From positions 62,001 through 126,000 of the forward strand of contig JAVKMO010000017.1 in NCBI GenBank assembly GCA_031539345.1: DNA of 64,000 nt. The letters run 5' to 3'. The notes beneath the pieces were generated by a model. That model did not search any database and was not told the DNA's origin. It was given only the letters and a program-made list of their open reading frames with translations. A program made the translations under genes and the position numbers. The DNA comes from JAVKMO01 sp031539345. GTDB lineage: Bacteria > Bacteroidota > Bacteroidia > Chitinophagales > Chitinophagaceae. Positions 18,968-28,125 of the stretch are shown here, one piece after another; the stretch's first letter is position 1; every line of letters starts with the position of its first letter.

Positions 18968-18995
18968 AAAAGAAGCAACTACGAATAACCAATAA
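18888..18995 (+). CDS. Small single-pass membrane protein, 35 aa
   Basis: The frame MTNVEFYVYFTLSMAVFGII followed by GFVVTHKKEATTNNQ has one transmembrane helix and a short positively charged tail, giving a likely cytoplasmic C-terminus. It overlaps the 3' part of the preceding ORF in a different frame. A restored upstream frame would stop on the ATGA at its start, which supports this start codon. I do not recognise the family. It may be an accessory membrane subunit for the lost glycosyltransferase, but that is a guess from position. Confidence 0.45.
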   Translation: MTNVEFYVYFTLSMAVFGIIGFVVTHKKEATTNNQ

Positions 18996-19096
18996 GGCAA
19001 ATTCATCTTCAAGGTAAACAAGCCAAGAAACCATTGTGGGCAAACTACCCTTTAAAACCAGATGTCCTCAAAAAACAAATTGCCACACAAAAAACG

Positions 19097-19104
19097 TATA
19101 TTTG
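19097..19104 (+). promoter_or_regulatory. Candidate -7 box for the glycan operon from 19.1 kb
   Basis: TATATTTG is an exact match to TAnnTTTG, 29 nt before the second GT2 stub and about 190 nt before the first SDR gene. Genes from 19291 to 28125 are tightly packed and may depend on it. Confidence 0.4.
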
Positions 19105-19133
19105 TTGATCACACATTCGTCAATCAAACCACA

Positions 19134-19280
19134 ATGAAAATAGCTGTTATCATACCTGCTTACAAAGTTGTTCATCATGTCGAACAGGTCATTCTTCAAA
19201 TAGACGACAGCGTCCATACTATTTACGTTGTCGATGATTGTTGCCCAAAAAAAAGCGACGATTTTGTAAAAAACATTTAA
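19134..19280 (+). pseudogene. Truncated family-2 glycosyltransferase (48 codons)
   Basis: The frame MKIAVIIPAYKVVHHVEQVI then continues to YVVDDCCPKKSDDFVKNI and stops. It keeps the GT2 N-terminal strand, first helix and the first acidic site (VVDDCC), but lacks the DxD metal site and everything after. Full family members are 230-330 aa. The stop is 10 bp before the SDR start at 19291, so the deletion removed the rest cleanly. A short product could still be made from the good promoter upstream. Confidence 0.6.
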
Positions 19281-19290
19281 CGCAAATATT

Positions 19291-20355
19291 ATGAAAACAA
19301 TCTTAATTACTGGTGGTGCGGGCTTTGTTGGTTCAAACCTTGCCATCAATCTTCAAGAAAAATATCCAAACTATAAAATCATCGCATTTGATAATTTGAG
19401 GCGTAGGGGTTCCGAATTAAATTTAGCCCGTTTGGCAAAACACGGGGTTGTTTTTGTTCATGGCGATATTCGTAACCGAGAAGACTTTAATGAAATTGGA
19501 AAAATCGATACGCTGATTGATGCGTCAGCCGACCCATCTGTTTTAGCCGGCATTACGTCGCCGGTTTATCCATTGATCAATGCAAATTTAATGGGAACGG
19601 CAAATGCTTTAGAATATGCACAACAAAATTCCGCACAATTTATTTTTCTCTCTACGAGCAGAGTTTATCCAATCAAAGATTTGGAAAATGCCAATTTTGA
19701 AGAATTGCCAACGCGCTTTCAATGGACAGATATCCAAGACCAAAGTGGCATTTCATCACAAGGCATAACAGAAGAGTTTTCACTCATTGGTGGACGGTCT
19801 TTTTATGGAGCAACCAAATTAGCTTCAGAATTGCTGATCAACGAGTATCATGAAAATAAAAACATGAAAACGGTTATCAATCGCTGTGGTGTTATTAGTG
19901 GTCCTTGGCAAATGGGCAAAGTCGATCAGGGAGTTTTAGTCCTTTGGTTGGCAAGACATTTTTTTAAAAAAGAACTAAGCTATATCGGTTATGGCGGGTT
20001 CGGAAAACAAATGAGAGATGTTTTACACATCCATGATTTATTTTGTTTAATTGATTTGCAAATACACAATATAGAAAAGTTGAATGGTCAAACATTTAAT
20101 GTCGGCGGCGGCTTAAAGTCAAGCTTTTCCTTATTAGAATTAACCCAACATTGCCAAAATGTAACAGGAAATAAAATTAAAATTCATGCCCATGCAGAAA
20201 ACAGAGCCGCTGATATTAAAATATATGTAACCGACAATAAAAACATATCAGCACTATGTGGTTGGAAACCAAAAAAATCTGTTGAGGCACTCATTCAAGA
20301 AACTTTTAATTGGTTAAAAGAAAATGAAACACAACTGAAACCTATTTTAAATTAA
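19291..20355 (+). CDS. NAD-dependent sugar epimerase/dehydratase (CDP-paratose 2-epimerase-like SDR)
   Basis: Extended short-chain dehydrogenase acting on a nucleotide sugar. The Rossmann motif is ITGGAGFVGSNLA (residues 6-18). The catalytic Tyr-x-x-x-Lys is intact in SFYGATKLASE (Tyr172, Lys176), with Ser/Thr in FLSTSRVY. Downstream, QMRDVLHIHDLF and FNVGGG are typical of the epimerase C-terminus. Overall it is most like CDP-paratose/tyvelose 2-epimerases, although the true substrate is not readable. It is 354 aa and is followed 4 bp later by a large membrane protein. A second, related SDR of exactly the same length lies at 22569. Confidence 0.85.
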   Translation: MKTILITGGAGFVGSNLAINLQEKYPNYKIIAFDNLRRRGSELNLARLAKHGVVFVHGDIRNREDFNEIGKIDTLIDASADPSVLAGITSPVYPLINANLMGTANALEYAQQNSAQFIFLSTSRVYPIKDLENANFEELPTRFQWTDIQDQSGISSQGITEEFSLIGGRSFYGATKLASELLINEYHENKNMKTVINRCGVISGPWQMGKVDQGVLVLWLARHFFKKELSYIGYGGFGKQMRDVLHIHDLFCLIDLQIHNIEKLNGQTFNVGGGLKSSFSLLELTQHCQNVTGNKIKIHAHAENRAADIKIYVTDNKNISALCGWKPKKSVEALIQETFNWLKENETQLKPILN

Positions 20356-20359
20356 GTTT

Positions 20360-22258
20360 ATGAACAAAAAAGCAAATGTCGTTTTCGGAGTCTTTATTGC
20401 GAGTGGTTTATTCATCGGTTTTTTTTCTTGGCTTCCCGAAAAATATACCATTGAAAAAATAAAAACTGTTGATAACGCTACTGCAACTATAGATAGCGGA
20501 TTTGTTCCTAATGGCGTTTTTTATACAACGCAATCATTACAATATTCTCAACTTCAAACCTTGGGAAGCTATACGGCAAAAGGAGACGAACAAAAAGGCA
20601 CAGTAATTTCGCCTTGGTATAGCACAGAAGGATTAAACGATTTGCACTTTTCTATCAGTGGCTATCTGAACAATTGTGAATTATACATTAAAAATAAAAG
20701 ATTCCCTTTTAAACCCGATACAATAATCCGTTTTGCTGGTTTTAGCGTAGGAGAAAAATGGGAAAGCAAAGAAATAAAAGTTTCCGAGGGAAAATTTAGA
20801 GTCATAGCCAAAGATACCTCTTCTTTAATAGCGTCTTGGGTTGCTTTTTCAGAACCGTATTGTCCTAATATTTGGGGGGCGTTCAAAGATATTGCACAAA
20901 GCATGGTTGTATTTGTAAATGTTTTAATCATATTCGTTTATTTCATTTTATTCATCATACCTGGGGTTTTAATAACGTATAGGTTAAAATTATCGAATAG
21001 ATTTAGCACATCTTCTTTGTTTCTATTGGTTTCTTTTTGCCTTTCTTTCTTTGTGGCTTATATTGTTTTAATTATCTCTTTTTTTAGTTCTATAATTGGA
21101 ATAATTTTTGGTTTGGCAATAATCATTGTTTCGCTAATACAAGTAGTTAATAAATACAAGAGAGAAATAAAATTTAAAGAATTTGTTTTTTGCAAATCTA
21201 ATTTAGAGATATGCCTTTTGATTTTATTCATAGGATTAACTTATGTCTGTTCTTTATTAGCAAGAGTTTCCAATTTCAATATAGATTTCACATCTTTAAT
21301 GAGCAATGGAACTTATCCGGTTGGAGTAGGAACTTGTGATAATATTTTCCCATTACTCTTTGCGAACAAGATTTATTTAGCAGAACCTTTTCAACCTTTT
21401 ATTGGAGACTGGTTAGCCAGCGACAGACCTCCTTTATTTGCTGCCGGTATCAATTTGTTAAGACCCCTCAATATTTTTTCGTTTCACTTTTTTTATCAAA
21501 TATTTGGAACATTCTTGCAACTTTCTTGGGTTATTACATTTTTGGCTTTAGGAGATTATTTAAAACTAAAAAAAAGGCTAATAGGATTCGCTCTTGTTTT
21601 TGCTATTTGTTCGGCTACATTTATTAATAATTCAATGTTTTTGTGGCCCAAACTTATTTCTATTACGCCGTATGTTTTAGGATTTATCATATTAGATATC
21701 TTCAAAACAACAATTATTGAAAAGTCAATTGCAACAACATTGTCAATCCTTTTAGCTTGGACTTTTGTAGCGTTAATGTTATTGCATGGAGGAAATGTAT
21801 TCTCATTAATTGCATTGTGTTTGTTTTTTATTACAACTTTGTTAAAACAAATCAATTTCAAATCATTGGTTATTTTTGGCTTGACGGTTATCATACTATA
21901 TGCATCTTGGATATTATTTCAAAAATTAATTGATCCTCCAGGAGATCGTTTGTTAAGATGGCACTTAGCTGATGATTTGCGTCCGCACGACCTTTCTCAC
22001 ATTAGTTTATTGCAAACAATACAAGACTATTATTCAAGATTTACGTTGTCAACATGGTTAGATAATCGATGGCATATTTTTAAAGACATCTATTTGTCAC
22101 ATATAAAAGACTTAACTTCATTCGATTCGTCACATTTTACCACACTATTCTTTCATTTTGGATCTGCTTTTTATCTATTGTTTGTTTCATTTTTCATTTT
22201 CATTCTATTTAAGAATCTTAGATTCAATAAAAAAATACCCCCCATCTTTTTAAATTAA
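20360..22258 (+). CDS. Large polytopic membrane protein of glycan locus, 3' end frameshifted
   Basis: The 632-aa protein has an N-terminal anchor, a soluble extracytoplasmic segment at about residues 30-180, and then roughly ten transmembrane helices with loops such as TYPVGVGTCDNIFPLLFANK and DWLASDRPPLF. The charged loop with acidic residues after early helices resembles GT-C-fold glycosyltransferases or O-antigen polymerases, but no family signature is decisive. The frame ends at 22258, just after A7 (22229-22235) and C6 (22238-22243) tracts. An extra base in either tract would join it to the ORF at 22261, giving a protein of about 735 aa with more transmembrane helices. Confidence 0.7.
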   Translation: MNKKANVVFGVFIASGLFIGFFSWLPEKYTIEKIKTVDNATATIDSGFVPNGVFYTTQSLQYSQLQTLGSYTAKGDEQKGTVISPWYSTEGLNDLHFSISGYLNNCELYIKNKRFPFKPDTIIRFAGFSVGEKWESKEIKVSEGKFRVIAKDTSSLIASWVAFSEPYCPNIWGAFKDIAQSMVVFVNVLIIFVYFILFIIPGVLITYRLKLSNRFSTSSLFLLVSFCLSFFVAYIVLIISFFSSIIGIIFGLAIIIVSLIQVVNKYKREIKFKEFVFCKSNLEICLLILFIGLTYVCSLLARVSNFNIDFTSLMSNGTYPVGVGTCDNIFPLLFANKIYLAEPFQPFIGDWLASDRPPLFAAGINLLRPLNIFSFHFFYQIFGTFLQLSWVITFLALGDYLKLKKRLIGFALVFAICSATFINNSMFLWPKLISITPYVLGFIILDIFKTTIIEKSIATTLSILLAWTFVALMLLHGGNVFSLIALCLFFITTLLKQINFKSLVIFGLTVIILYASWILFQKLIDPPGDRLLRWHLADDLRPHDLSHISLLQTIQDYYSRFTLSTWLDNRWHIFKDIYLSHIKDLTSFDSSHFTTLFFHFGSAFYLLFVSFFIFILFKNLRFNKKIPPIFLN

Positions 22259-22260
22259 TT

Positions 22261-22572
22261 TTGTTACTCGGTTTAAATATATTTATTCATCTGCTTATTA
22301 TCCCAGTCTCCGTTATTCATCAATCTTCTCATGCCTATTTGATACTTCCAATATTCATAAAAATCATGTGTTTGTCTATTCTCCCTAAACCAGCTTTATA
22401 CATGTTTTTTATTTTTCAAGGTCTATATTTATTGCTTTTTATTCCATTAAATTTCAAACACGAACAACACATCAATTATTTTTTTCTAATTGTTTCCTTG
22501 GGTTCATTTGGTTTCTTATTTCGTTTTATCACTCAACAATTTTTTAACCCTCTAAAAACATTAAAATTATGA
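22261..22572 (+). pseudogene. C-terminal fragment of the preceding membrane protein
   Basis: The frame opens at a TTG directly after the upstream stop and encodes about 103 residues with three or four hydrophobic helices and no credible own start or leader. In the same frame, the reading continues upstream through HLFKLIL to the C6 tract, then hits a stop at 22228, just before the A7 tract. That makes it the displaced tail of the 20360 protein. Its TGA overlaps the ATG of the next gene (ATGA), as expected for the natural 3' end of a coupled gene. Ribosomal slippage could still produce some full-length protein. Confidence 0.6.
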
Positions 22573-23633
22573 ACATTGCACTTATTACAGGGTCTGGCGG
22601 ACTCATTGGCGGCGAATCAGTCGACTTCTTTGCCCAAAAATTTGACAAAGTAATTGGTATTGATAACGACATGCGTTCTTATTTTTTTGGAAAAGAAGCA
22701 TCAACCAATTGGAATGTAAACCGTATGACAGAAAAACATAATAATTTTAAGTCCCTACAAATAGACATTAGAAGTTATGAAGGCTTAGAAAAAATATTTC
22801 AAGAATATGCTAAAGACATCAAGCTAATTGTACATACCGCCGCACAACCCAGCCATGATTGGGCTGCCAAAGAGCCGCTTACAGATTTTGGAGTAAACGC
22901 AACAGGTACCGTCAATTTGTTAGAATTGACTCGACAATATTGTCCTAATGCGGTATTCATTTTTACTTCTACAAATAAAGTCTATGGTGATACGCCGAAT
23001 TATTTGCCGTTAAGAGAGCTTGATAAACGCTGGGAAATTGACTCAGAGCATACGTATTACAAATACGGCATAGACGAAAATATGAGTATTGACCACACGA
23101 AACACTCGGTTTTTGGTGCGTCAAAAGTTGCCGCGGACATTATGGTGCAAGAATATGGCAAATATTTTAATATGAAAACGGGCGTTTTTCGAGGGGGCTG
23201 TTTAACTGGCCCTAACCATTCTGGGGCACAATTACACGGCTTTTTAGCCTATCTCATGAAATGTGCGATTTCTAAAAACGCCTATACTATTTTTGGATAT
23301 AAGGGGAAACAAGTTAGAGACAATATTCATAGCTATGATTTGGTCAATATGTTTTGGCATTATTATCAAAACCCTAAAATGGGCGAAGTCTATAATGCTG
23401 GCGGCGGCAGACACGCTAATTGTTCAATGTTAGAAGCCATAGACCTATGCGAAAAAATTACCGGAAATAAAATGAATTATAGCTATTCTGAAACTAACAG
23501 AATTGGCGATCATATTTGGTGGGTGAGCGATGTAAATAAATTTAAACAACACTACCCAAACTGGAATTGGACTTTTAATTTAGAACAAACACTCGTCGAA
23601 ATGTTCAATAGTATGAAACAACGCGTATCGTAA
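22569..23633 (+). CDS. SDR nucleotide-sugar epimerase-like protein with Phe at the catalytic Tyr position
   Basis: Extended SDR of 354 aa. The cofactor motif reads ITGSGGLIGGESVDFF near the start. VHTAAQPSHDWA, FTSTNKVYGDTPN and RDNIHSYDLV follow the CDP-paratose 2-epimerase-like pattern. Where most SDRs have Tyr-x-x-x-Lys, this has SVFGASKVAAD (Phe182, Lys186). I recall the same FGASK in related annotated epimerases, so it may be a subfamily trait rather than a lesion. It may then be a different type of SDR reaction or use another acid/base. The start is coupled by ATGA to the preceding frame. Confidence 0.8.
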   Translation: MNIALITGSGGLIGGESVDFFAQKFDKVIGIDNDMRSYFFGKEASTNWNVNRMTEKHNNFKSLQIDIRSYEGLEKIFQEYAKDIKLIVHTAAQPSHDWAAKEPLTDFGVNATGTVNLLELTRQYCPNAVFIFTSTNKVYGDTPNYLPLRELDKRWEIDSEHTYYKYGIDENMSIDHTKHSVFGASKVAADIMVQEYGKYFNMKTGVFRGGCLTGPNHSGAQLHGFLAYLMKCAISKNAYTIFGYKGKQVRDNIHSYDLVNMFWHYYQNPKMGEVYNAGGGRHANCSMLEAIDLCEKITGNKMNYSYSETNRIGDHIWWVSDVNKFKQHYPNWNWTFNLEQTLVEMFNSMKQRVS

Positions 23634-23653
23634 AATTATACCCAAGACCATAT

Positions 23654-24391
23654 ATGAAACTGAGCATAGTGATTCCTGCTTACAATGAGGCAGAATCGAT
23701 TACAGAAACACTTGAAACTTTATACCAAGAACTAAAAAATGAAAATATACCACACCAAATTTTAGTTATTAATGACAATTCTAAAGATAATACCCTACAG
23801 GTTCTGCAAGACATTCAAGCAACAATGCCAACCTTAGCTGTAATTACAAATTTCGGGCCTAATGGCTTTGGATATGCTGTTAGAAAAGGGCTAGAAAATT
23901 TTGATGGAGATGTTGTTGCCATTATGATGGCAGACCTTTCTGATAGCCCACAAGACCTTGTTAAATTTTATAGAAAAATGCAAGAAGGAAATTGGGACTG
24001 CGTATTTGGTAATCGTTGGGGAAAGGGCGGTAAAGTTGTTGATTACCCTATTCATAAAAAAATATTTAACCGATTGTTTAATATCGGCGTTGCTTGGTCT
24101 TTTGGGTTGAAATATAAAGATTTGACGAATGCTTTTAAAATGTATAAAAAACAAACCATTAAAGGAGTGCAACCCTTTTTGTCGCCACATTTTAACCTAA
24201 CCTTAGAAATTCCATTAAAGGCAATCGTAAGGGGCTATTCATACACAATTATCCCTAATTCTTGGCATAACAGAAAGTTTGGTGTTTCTAAACTCAAAAT
24301 CAAAGAAATGGGTAGCCGGTATTTTTTTATTTATCTGTATGTTCTTGTTGAAATGTTTTTTTCACGAGGAGATTTCAAAAAGAATAAATGA
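23654..24391 (+). CDS. Family-2 glycosyltransferase, DPM1-like
   Basis: A 245-aa GT-A enzyme predicted to transfer a sugar from a nucleotide donor, probably to a polyprenyl phosphate. It has the first strand LSIVIPAYNEAESITETLE, the QILVINDNSKDNT site, and a central metal-binding region MMADLSDSPQDL, where DLSD stands where many DPM1 enzymes have DADLQ. There is no C-terminal pair of membrane helices, so it is the soluble, monotopic type. It is 20 bp after the SDR gene and its TGA overlaps the next start (ATGA), where a polytopic membrane protein follows. That pairing is typical: DPM1-like enzyme makes the lipid-linked sugar used by a GT-C enzyme. Confidence 0.88.
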   Translation: MKLSIVIPAYNEAESITETLETLYQELKNENIPHQILVINDNSKDNTLQVLQDIQATMPTLAVITNFGPNGFGYAVRKGLENFDGDVVAIMMADLSDSPQDLVKFYRKMQEGNWDCVFGNRWGKGGKVVDYPIHKKIFNRLFNIGVAWSFGLKYKDLTNAFKMYKKQTIKGVQPFLSPHFNLTLEIPLKAIVRGYSYTIIPNSWHNRKFGVSKLKIKEMGSRYFFIYLYVLVEMFFSRGDFKKNK

Positions 24392-25959
24392 AACTAAAAT
24401 ATTTATCCTATTTTTTTATCGCTGTTGCCGTCGCAATGTTTACGACCACCATATATGGCATTGTAAACAATTATTCAGGAATTCCATTTTGGGACGAATG
24501 GAATGGCTATTTAGCCTTTTACAATCGAATGCAAAACGGAGGGCTTGATTTATTAAAAGCATTCCTTGAGCAACACAATGAACACAAAATTTTGTTCACA
24601 CGAATATGGTTTTGGATTGGCTTTACTTTTTTTAAAGGGCATCTTTGGTTTCAATTGATTGTGAATGTTTGTTTGCAAATCCTATCTTTATCTATTATAT
24701 CTTACATTATATGGAAACAAGACATTGAAAAACATCTAAAGTATATTTTAGGGTCGATTGTTGTTATATTGGGTTTCACTTGGATGCAATCAAACAATTT
24801 TACATGGGGGTTTCAAAGCCAATTTTTTGGAGTTTACACAAACGCGTTAATTTTGTTTTTCAGTATCTATACTTGGGCGTTTTCACAGCAAAAAAAATAC
24901 TTCTATCTTTCCTTATTATTTGCTTTCCTAACTTGTTTTACACTTGCAAATGGACTGTTAGCTTTGGTTATTAGCTGCTTATTTATGCTCTTCTATTCGG
25001 GTAACAAAAAAACAACTATCGTCTTTATCTCGTTTAGTATTTTTTGTATTATCCTTTATTTGTGGAATTTTCACCAAGTAAACGGGCATAGTTCTATATC
25101 CGATTCGATAAAAAATCACCCCATCGAAGTGATTCATTATGTCGTTCGTTTTTTCGGAGGACCCATTCACCATGTATTCAACAGTAAGCTTGAAATTATA
25201 GACGCTTTTGGAATTATATTTCTAATCCTGTCGGGAACAGCTTGTTTGATGTTTTTTCGCCATAAAGAAAAATATCCCTATACAATCATTTTGCTTTTGC
25301 TTATTGCTTTTGTTGTATTAACGGCTTTCATAACTGCTACAGGAAGAATTAAATTTGGAATAGATTCGGCAACAGCCAGTAGATATCAAACGCCTGTGCT
25401 TTTTGGATGGATTAGCCTTGTCGTGTTTTATTTTATTTATAATAATGCAAATGTCAGAATAGCCATTATTAGTATTTTTCTTTTTATGACTCCAGCAATT
25501 CTGTTACAACAAAATGTTTTTGGAAATAAATCGGAATCTATTTTTAATCAAAAGAAAGAATTTTTAGCCTTTAGAATGGGGGTTCAATCGCCTACATTTT
25601 TGACAACTCTTTATCCTGCCTTTAAAGATACTATTGAGTTTTTACCACAGATTAAAAATAATATCTATCCTTTTAACTTACATCATGCTCAGGTATGGGA
25701 CTCAAGTGTTTTAGAAGGTTATATCGATGAAATTAAAAATGACACTTTTTTAAAAACTTATGTTATTAGGGGCTGGGGGGGCAGTAAACAGAATAAAAAA
25801 AGTCCAGCCTTAATTGCTTTTAAAAACAGAGCAAATCAAATTGTTGGTTATGCTGTTTGTGGATTGCGTAGAGATGATGTGAAAAATGCCATGGGTTATG
25901 GCGACTATGCAGGCTTTGAGGGATTTATTAGAGATACTGTAAACTTGAAAACAAACTAA
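24388..25959 (+). CDS. Polytopic membrane protein, candidate GT-C glycosyltransferase
   Basis: The 523-aa product has about ten to eleven hydrophobic helices followed by a soluble tail of about 120 residues (from about residue 400). An acidic loop after the first helix (GIPFWDEWNGYLAFYN, residues 32-47) is where GT-C enzymes keep their catalytic Asp/Glu; a WDEW motif in that loop is suggestive. It would use a polyprenyl-linked sugar made by the coupled DPM1-like enzyme upstream. I cannot name the family, and an O-antigen polymerase role is the alternative. Six bp separate it from the tandem GT2 gene. Confidence 0.65.
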   Translation: MKLKYLSYFFIAVAVAMFTTTIYGIVNNYSGIPFWDEWNGYLAFYNRMQNGGLDLLKAFLEQHNEHKILFTRIWFWIGFTFFKGHLWFQLIVNVCLQILSLSIISYIIWKQDIEKHLKYILGSIVVILGFTWMQSNNFTWGFQSQFFGVYTNALILFFSIYTWAFSQQKKYFYLSLLFAFLTCFTLANGLLALVISCLFMLFYSGNKKTTIVFISFSIFCIILYLWNFHQVNGHSSISDSIKNHPIEVIHYVVRFFGGPIHHVFNSKLEIIDAFGIIFLILSGTACLMFFRHKEKYPYTIILLLLIAFVVLTAFITATGRIKFGIDSATASRYQTPVLFGWISLVVFYFIYNNANVRIAIISIFLFMTPAILLQQNVFGNKSESIFNQKKEFLAFRMGVQSPTFLTTLYPAFKDTIEFLPQIKNNIYPFNLHHAQVWDSSVLEGYIDEIKNDTFLKTYVIRGWGGSKQNKKSPALIAFKNRANQIVGYAVCGLRRDDVKNAMGYGDYAGFEGFIRDTVNLKTN

Positions 25960-25965
25960 TTACAA

Positions 25966-28125
25966 ATGTCTATCTTATTTCATATTGATTCTATCAAAAA
26001 AGAAAAAAACACGTTCTTTATTTGTGGCTGGGCAGTTAGTAAAAACGGCTCTCGGGTGAGTATTGATATTGACAATGCACGCCTTTTGTATACTATAGAT
26101 TGGCTAAAACGAGAGGATGTTCAAAGAAACATCTGCGTTGATTTTGAATATCCTTTTGATGAAGGCTTTGTTATAAAAATAAACAAATCCCATGAAATTG
26201 AATTGATTTTTTCAGACACAAAAGACAGTATAACTCAAACGATAGTCTTATATCCCACTTTCTTAGAAAGGGCCAAAAACAATATTGCTGCGTTTAATTC
26301 AATAAGCAAAACTTTACTTAAAACTTTGTTGAATTTACTCAAGAATATTATTAAAGTTCCGATGTATATAAAATTACACGGGTTAAAAAAAACGTATCTC
26401 AAATCGCGTACAAAAATTTTAAAATACATAGAACAGTCAAAGTCTGCCAACGATTTAGCTCATCGCAAACAAGAACAACTTGAACACTGGTTCGAAAAAA
26501 ATTATCCTACTCAGCAAGAATTGTCACAACAACGCCGTTTTGTTTTTGATAAAACACCACTCATTAGTATTGTTGTGCCTGTCTATCAAACGCCCCCTTC
26601 GCTTTTGTCCGATATGTTAGACAGCGTGATCAATCAAACGTATAAGCATTGGGAATTGTGCGTCATAGATGCAGGAAATAGCCCTGACACACAAAAAATT
26701 TTAGACAGTCATAGCAAAAAGGATAGTAGAATTAAAGTGGAATATTTAACTGAAAACAAAGGTATTGTGGGCAATTCTAATGTGGCTATAGCCATGGCAA
26801 CAGGTGATTATGTTGGCTTATTAGACCATGATGATACGCTAATGCCAAATTGTCTGTTTGAATGTGTAAAAAGTATTCACGAACACGAACACAAAGTAGA
26901 TTTTTTATATACAGACGAATATTCAACTTTTGCAAATAATGGCAAAATTAGACTGGTTCACTGTAAGCCCGACTTTTCTCCAGACACGCTGATAAGCTGT
27001 AATTATATTTGCCACTTTTTGCTTGTCAAAACGAAATTGCTACAATCTATTGGTGGTTTTAGAACAGGCTTTGATGGTAGCCAAGACCATGATTTAGTTC
27101 TCCGACTATCGACTGTGGCAAAAAACATCGTTCACATTCCCAAGGTATTATACAATTGGAAAACCGTCAATTCGTCGCTTTCAAATCAGAACATCGACAA
27201 GTGTATTGCCTCAAGCATAAAAGCCATAGAAGATCATTTAAAAGATTTGTACTTAACAGGAAACGTTATTGCCCCTATTGGCAAGTGCTCTCGATACAAA
27301 GTGAATTATGACATTTTGCAAAAGTCTCTCGTTAGCATTATTATCCCTAACAAAGACCATATTCAAGACTTGAAAAAATGTGTCAATTCTATTTTGAAAC
27401 AATCTACCTATAAAAATTTTGAAATCATTATTGTAGAAAATAACAGCACAGAAAAAAAAACATTTGCCTACTATGAAGAGTTAAAAAATAATTCTCAAAT
27501 ACGCATTGTTACGCATAAACAAAAAGGATTTAATTTTTCTGCCATTTGTAATGATGGTGCAAGCATGGCAAAAGGAGAGTATTTTTTATTTTTAAACAAC
27601 GACACAGAGGTCATCACGCCAAATTGGATAGAAGAGCTATTGATGTATGCACAAAGAGAAGACGTTGGCGTTGTCGGGTGTAAGTTATTTTATCCCGACA
27701 ATACGATTCAACATGCAGGGGTTGTAATTGGAGCGGGAGGAGTAGCGGCAGTGGTTATCCCCCATATTGATTACAGAAATGATTTTGTATGCAATTATTC
27801 TGCGGTAACAGGGGCTTGTATGATGATATCAAAAAAACTTTTTGAACAAGTTGGGACATTTGACGAACACATTTTTAAAGTTGCCTATAATGATATAGAC
27901 CTTTGTTTAAAAATAAGAGCTTTAAATAAATTAGTAGTATATACACCATTTGCTCAATTGTATCATTATGAATCAAAATCTAGGGGTATAGATACTGTCA
28001 ATGACGCTCGTTTTAGGCAAGAAATGCAAGATTTTGTAAGCAGATGGATACCAGAAGGATATCAAGACCCTTATTATAATCCTAATCTGTCTTTAGAACA
28101 TAATGATTTTAGATTGAATGAATAA
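25966..28125 (+). CDS. Bifunctional glycosyltransferase with two GT2 domains
   Basis: A 719-aa soluble protein. Residues 1-90 form a beta-rich N-terminal domain with an ICGWAVS motif of the 'GWA' type seen before some GT2 modules. The first GT2 domain (about 200-430) begins ISIVVPVYQTPPSLL and has DHDDT as DxD motif. The second (about 450-690) begins VSIIIPNKDHIQDL and has LFLNNDTEVI. The TGACMMISKKLFEQVGTFDE and YNDIDLCLKIR segments of the second domain are classical for rhamnosyl- and galactosyl-transferases of O-antigen assembly. It probably adds two successive sugars. The next gene overlaps its end by 8 bp. Confidence 0.88.
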   Translation: MSILFHIDSIKKEKNTFFICGWAVSKNGSRVSIDIDNARLLYTIDWLKREDVQRNICVDFEYPFDEGFVIKINKSHEIELIFSDTKDSITQTIVLYPTFLERAKNNIAAFNSISKTLLKTLLNLLKNIIKVPMYIKLHGLKKTYLKSRTKILKYIEQSKSANDLAHRKQEQLEHWFEKNYPTQQELSQQRRFVFDKTPLISIVVPVYQTPPSLLSDMLDSVINQTYKHWELCVIDAGNSPDTQKILDSHSKKDSRIKVEYLTENKGIVGNSNVAIAMATGDYVGLLDHDDTLMPNCLFECVKSIHEHEHKVDFLYTDEYSTFANNGKIRLVHCKPDFSPDTLISCNYICHFLLVKTKLLQSIGGFRTGFDGSQDHDLVLRLSTVAKNIVHIPKVLYNWKTVNSSLSNQNIDKCIASSIKAIEDHLKDLYLTGNVIAPIGKCSRYKVNYDILQKSLVSIIIPNKDHIQDLKKCVNSILKQSTYKNFEIIIVENNSTEKKTFAYYEELKNNSQIRIVTHKQKGFNFSAICNDGASMAKGEYFLFLNNDTEVITPNWIEELLMYAQREDVGVVGCKLFYPDNTIQHAGVVIGAGGVAAVVIPHIDYRNDFVCNYSAVTGACMMISKKLFEQVGTFDEHIFKVAYNDIDLCLKIRALNKLVVYTPFAQLYHYESKSRGIDTVNDARFRQEMQDFVSRWIPEGYQDPYYNPNLSLEHNDFRLNE

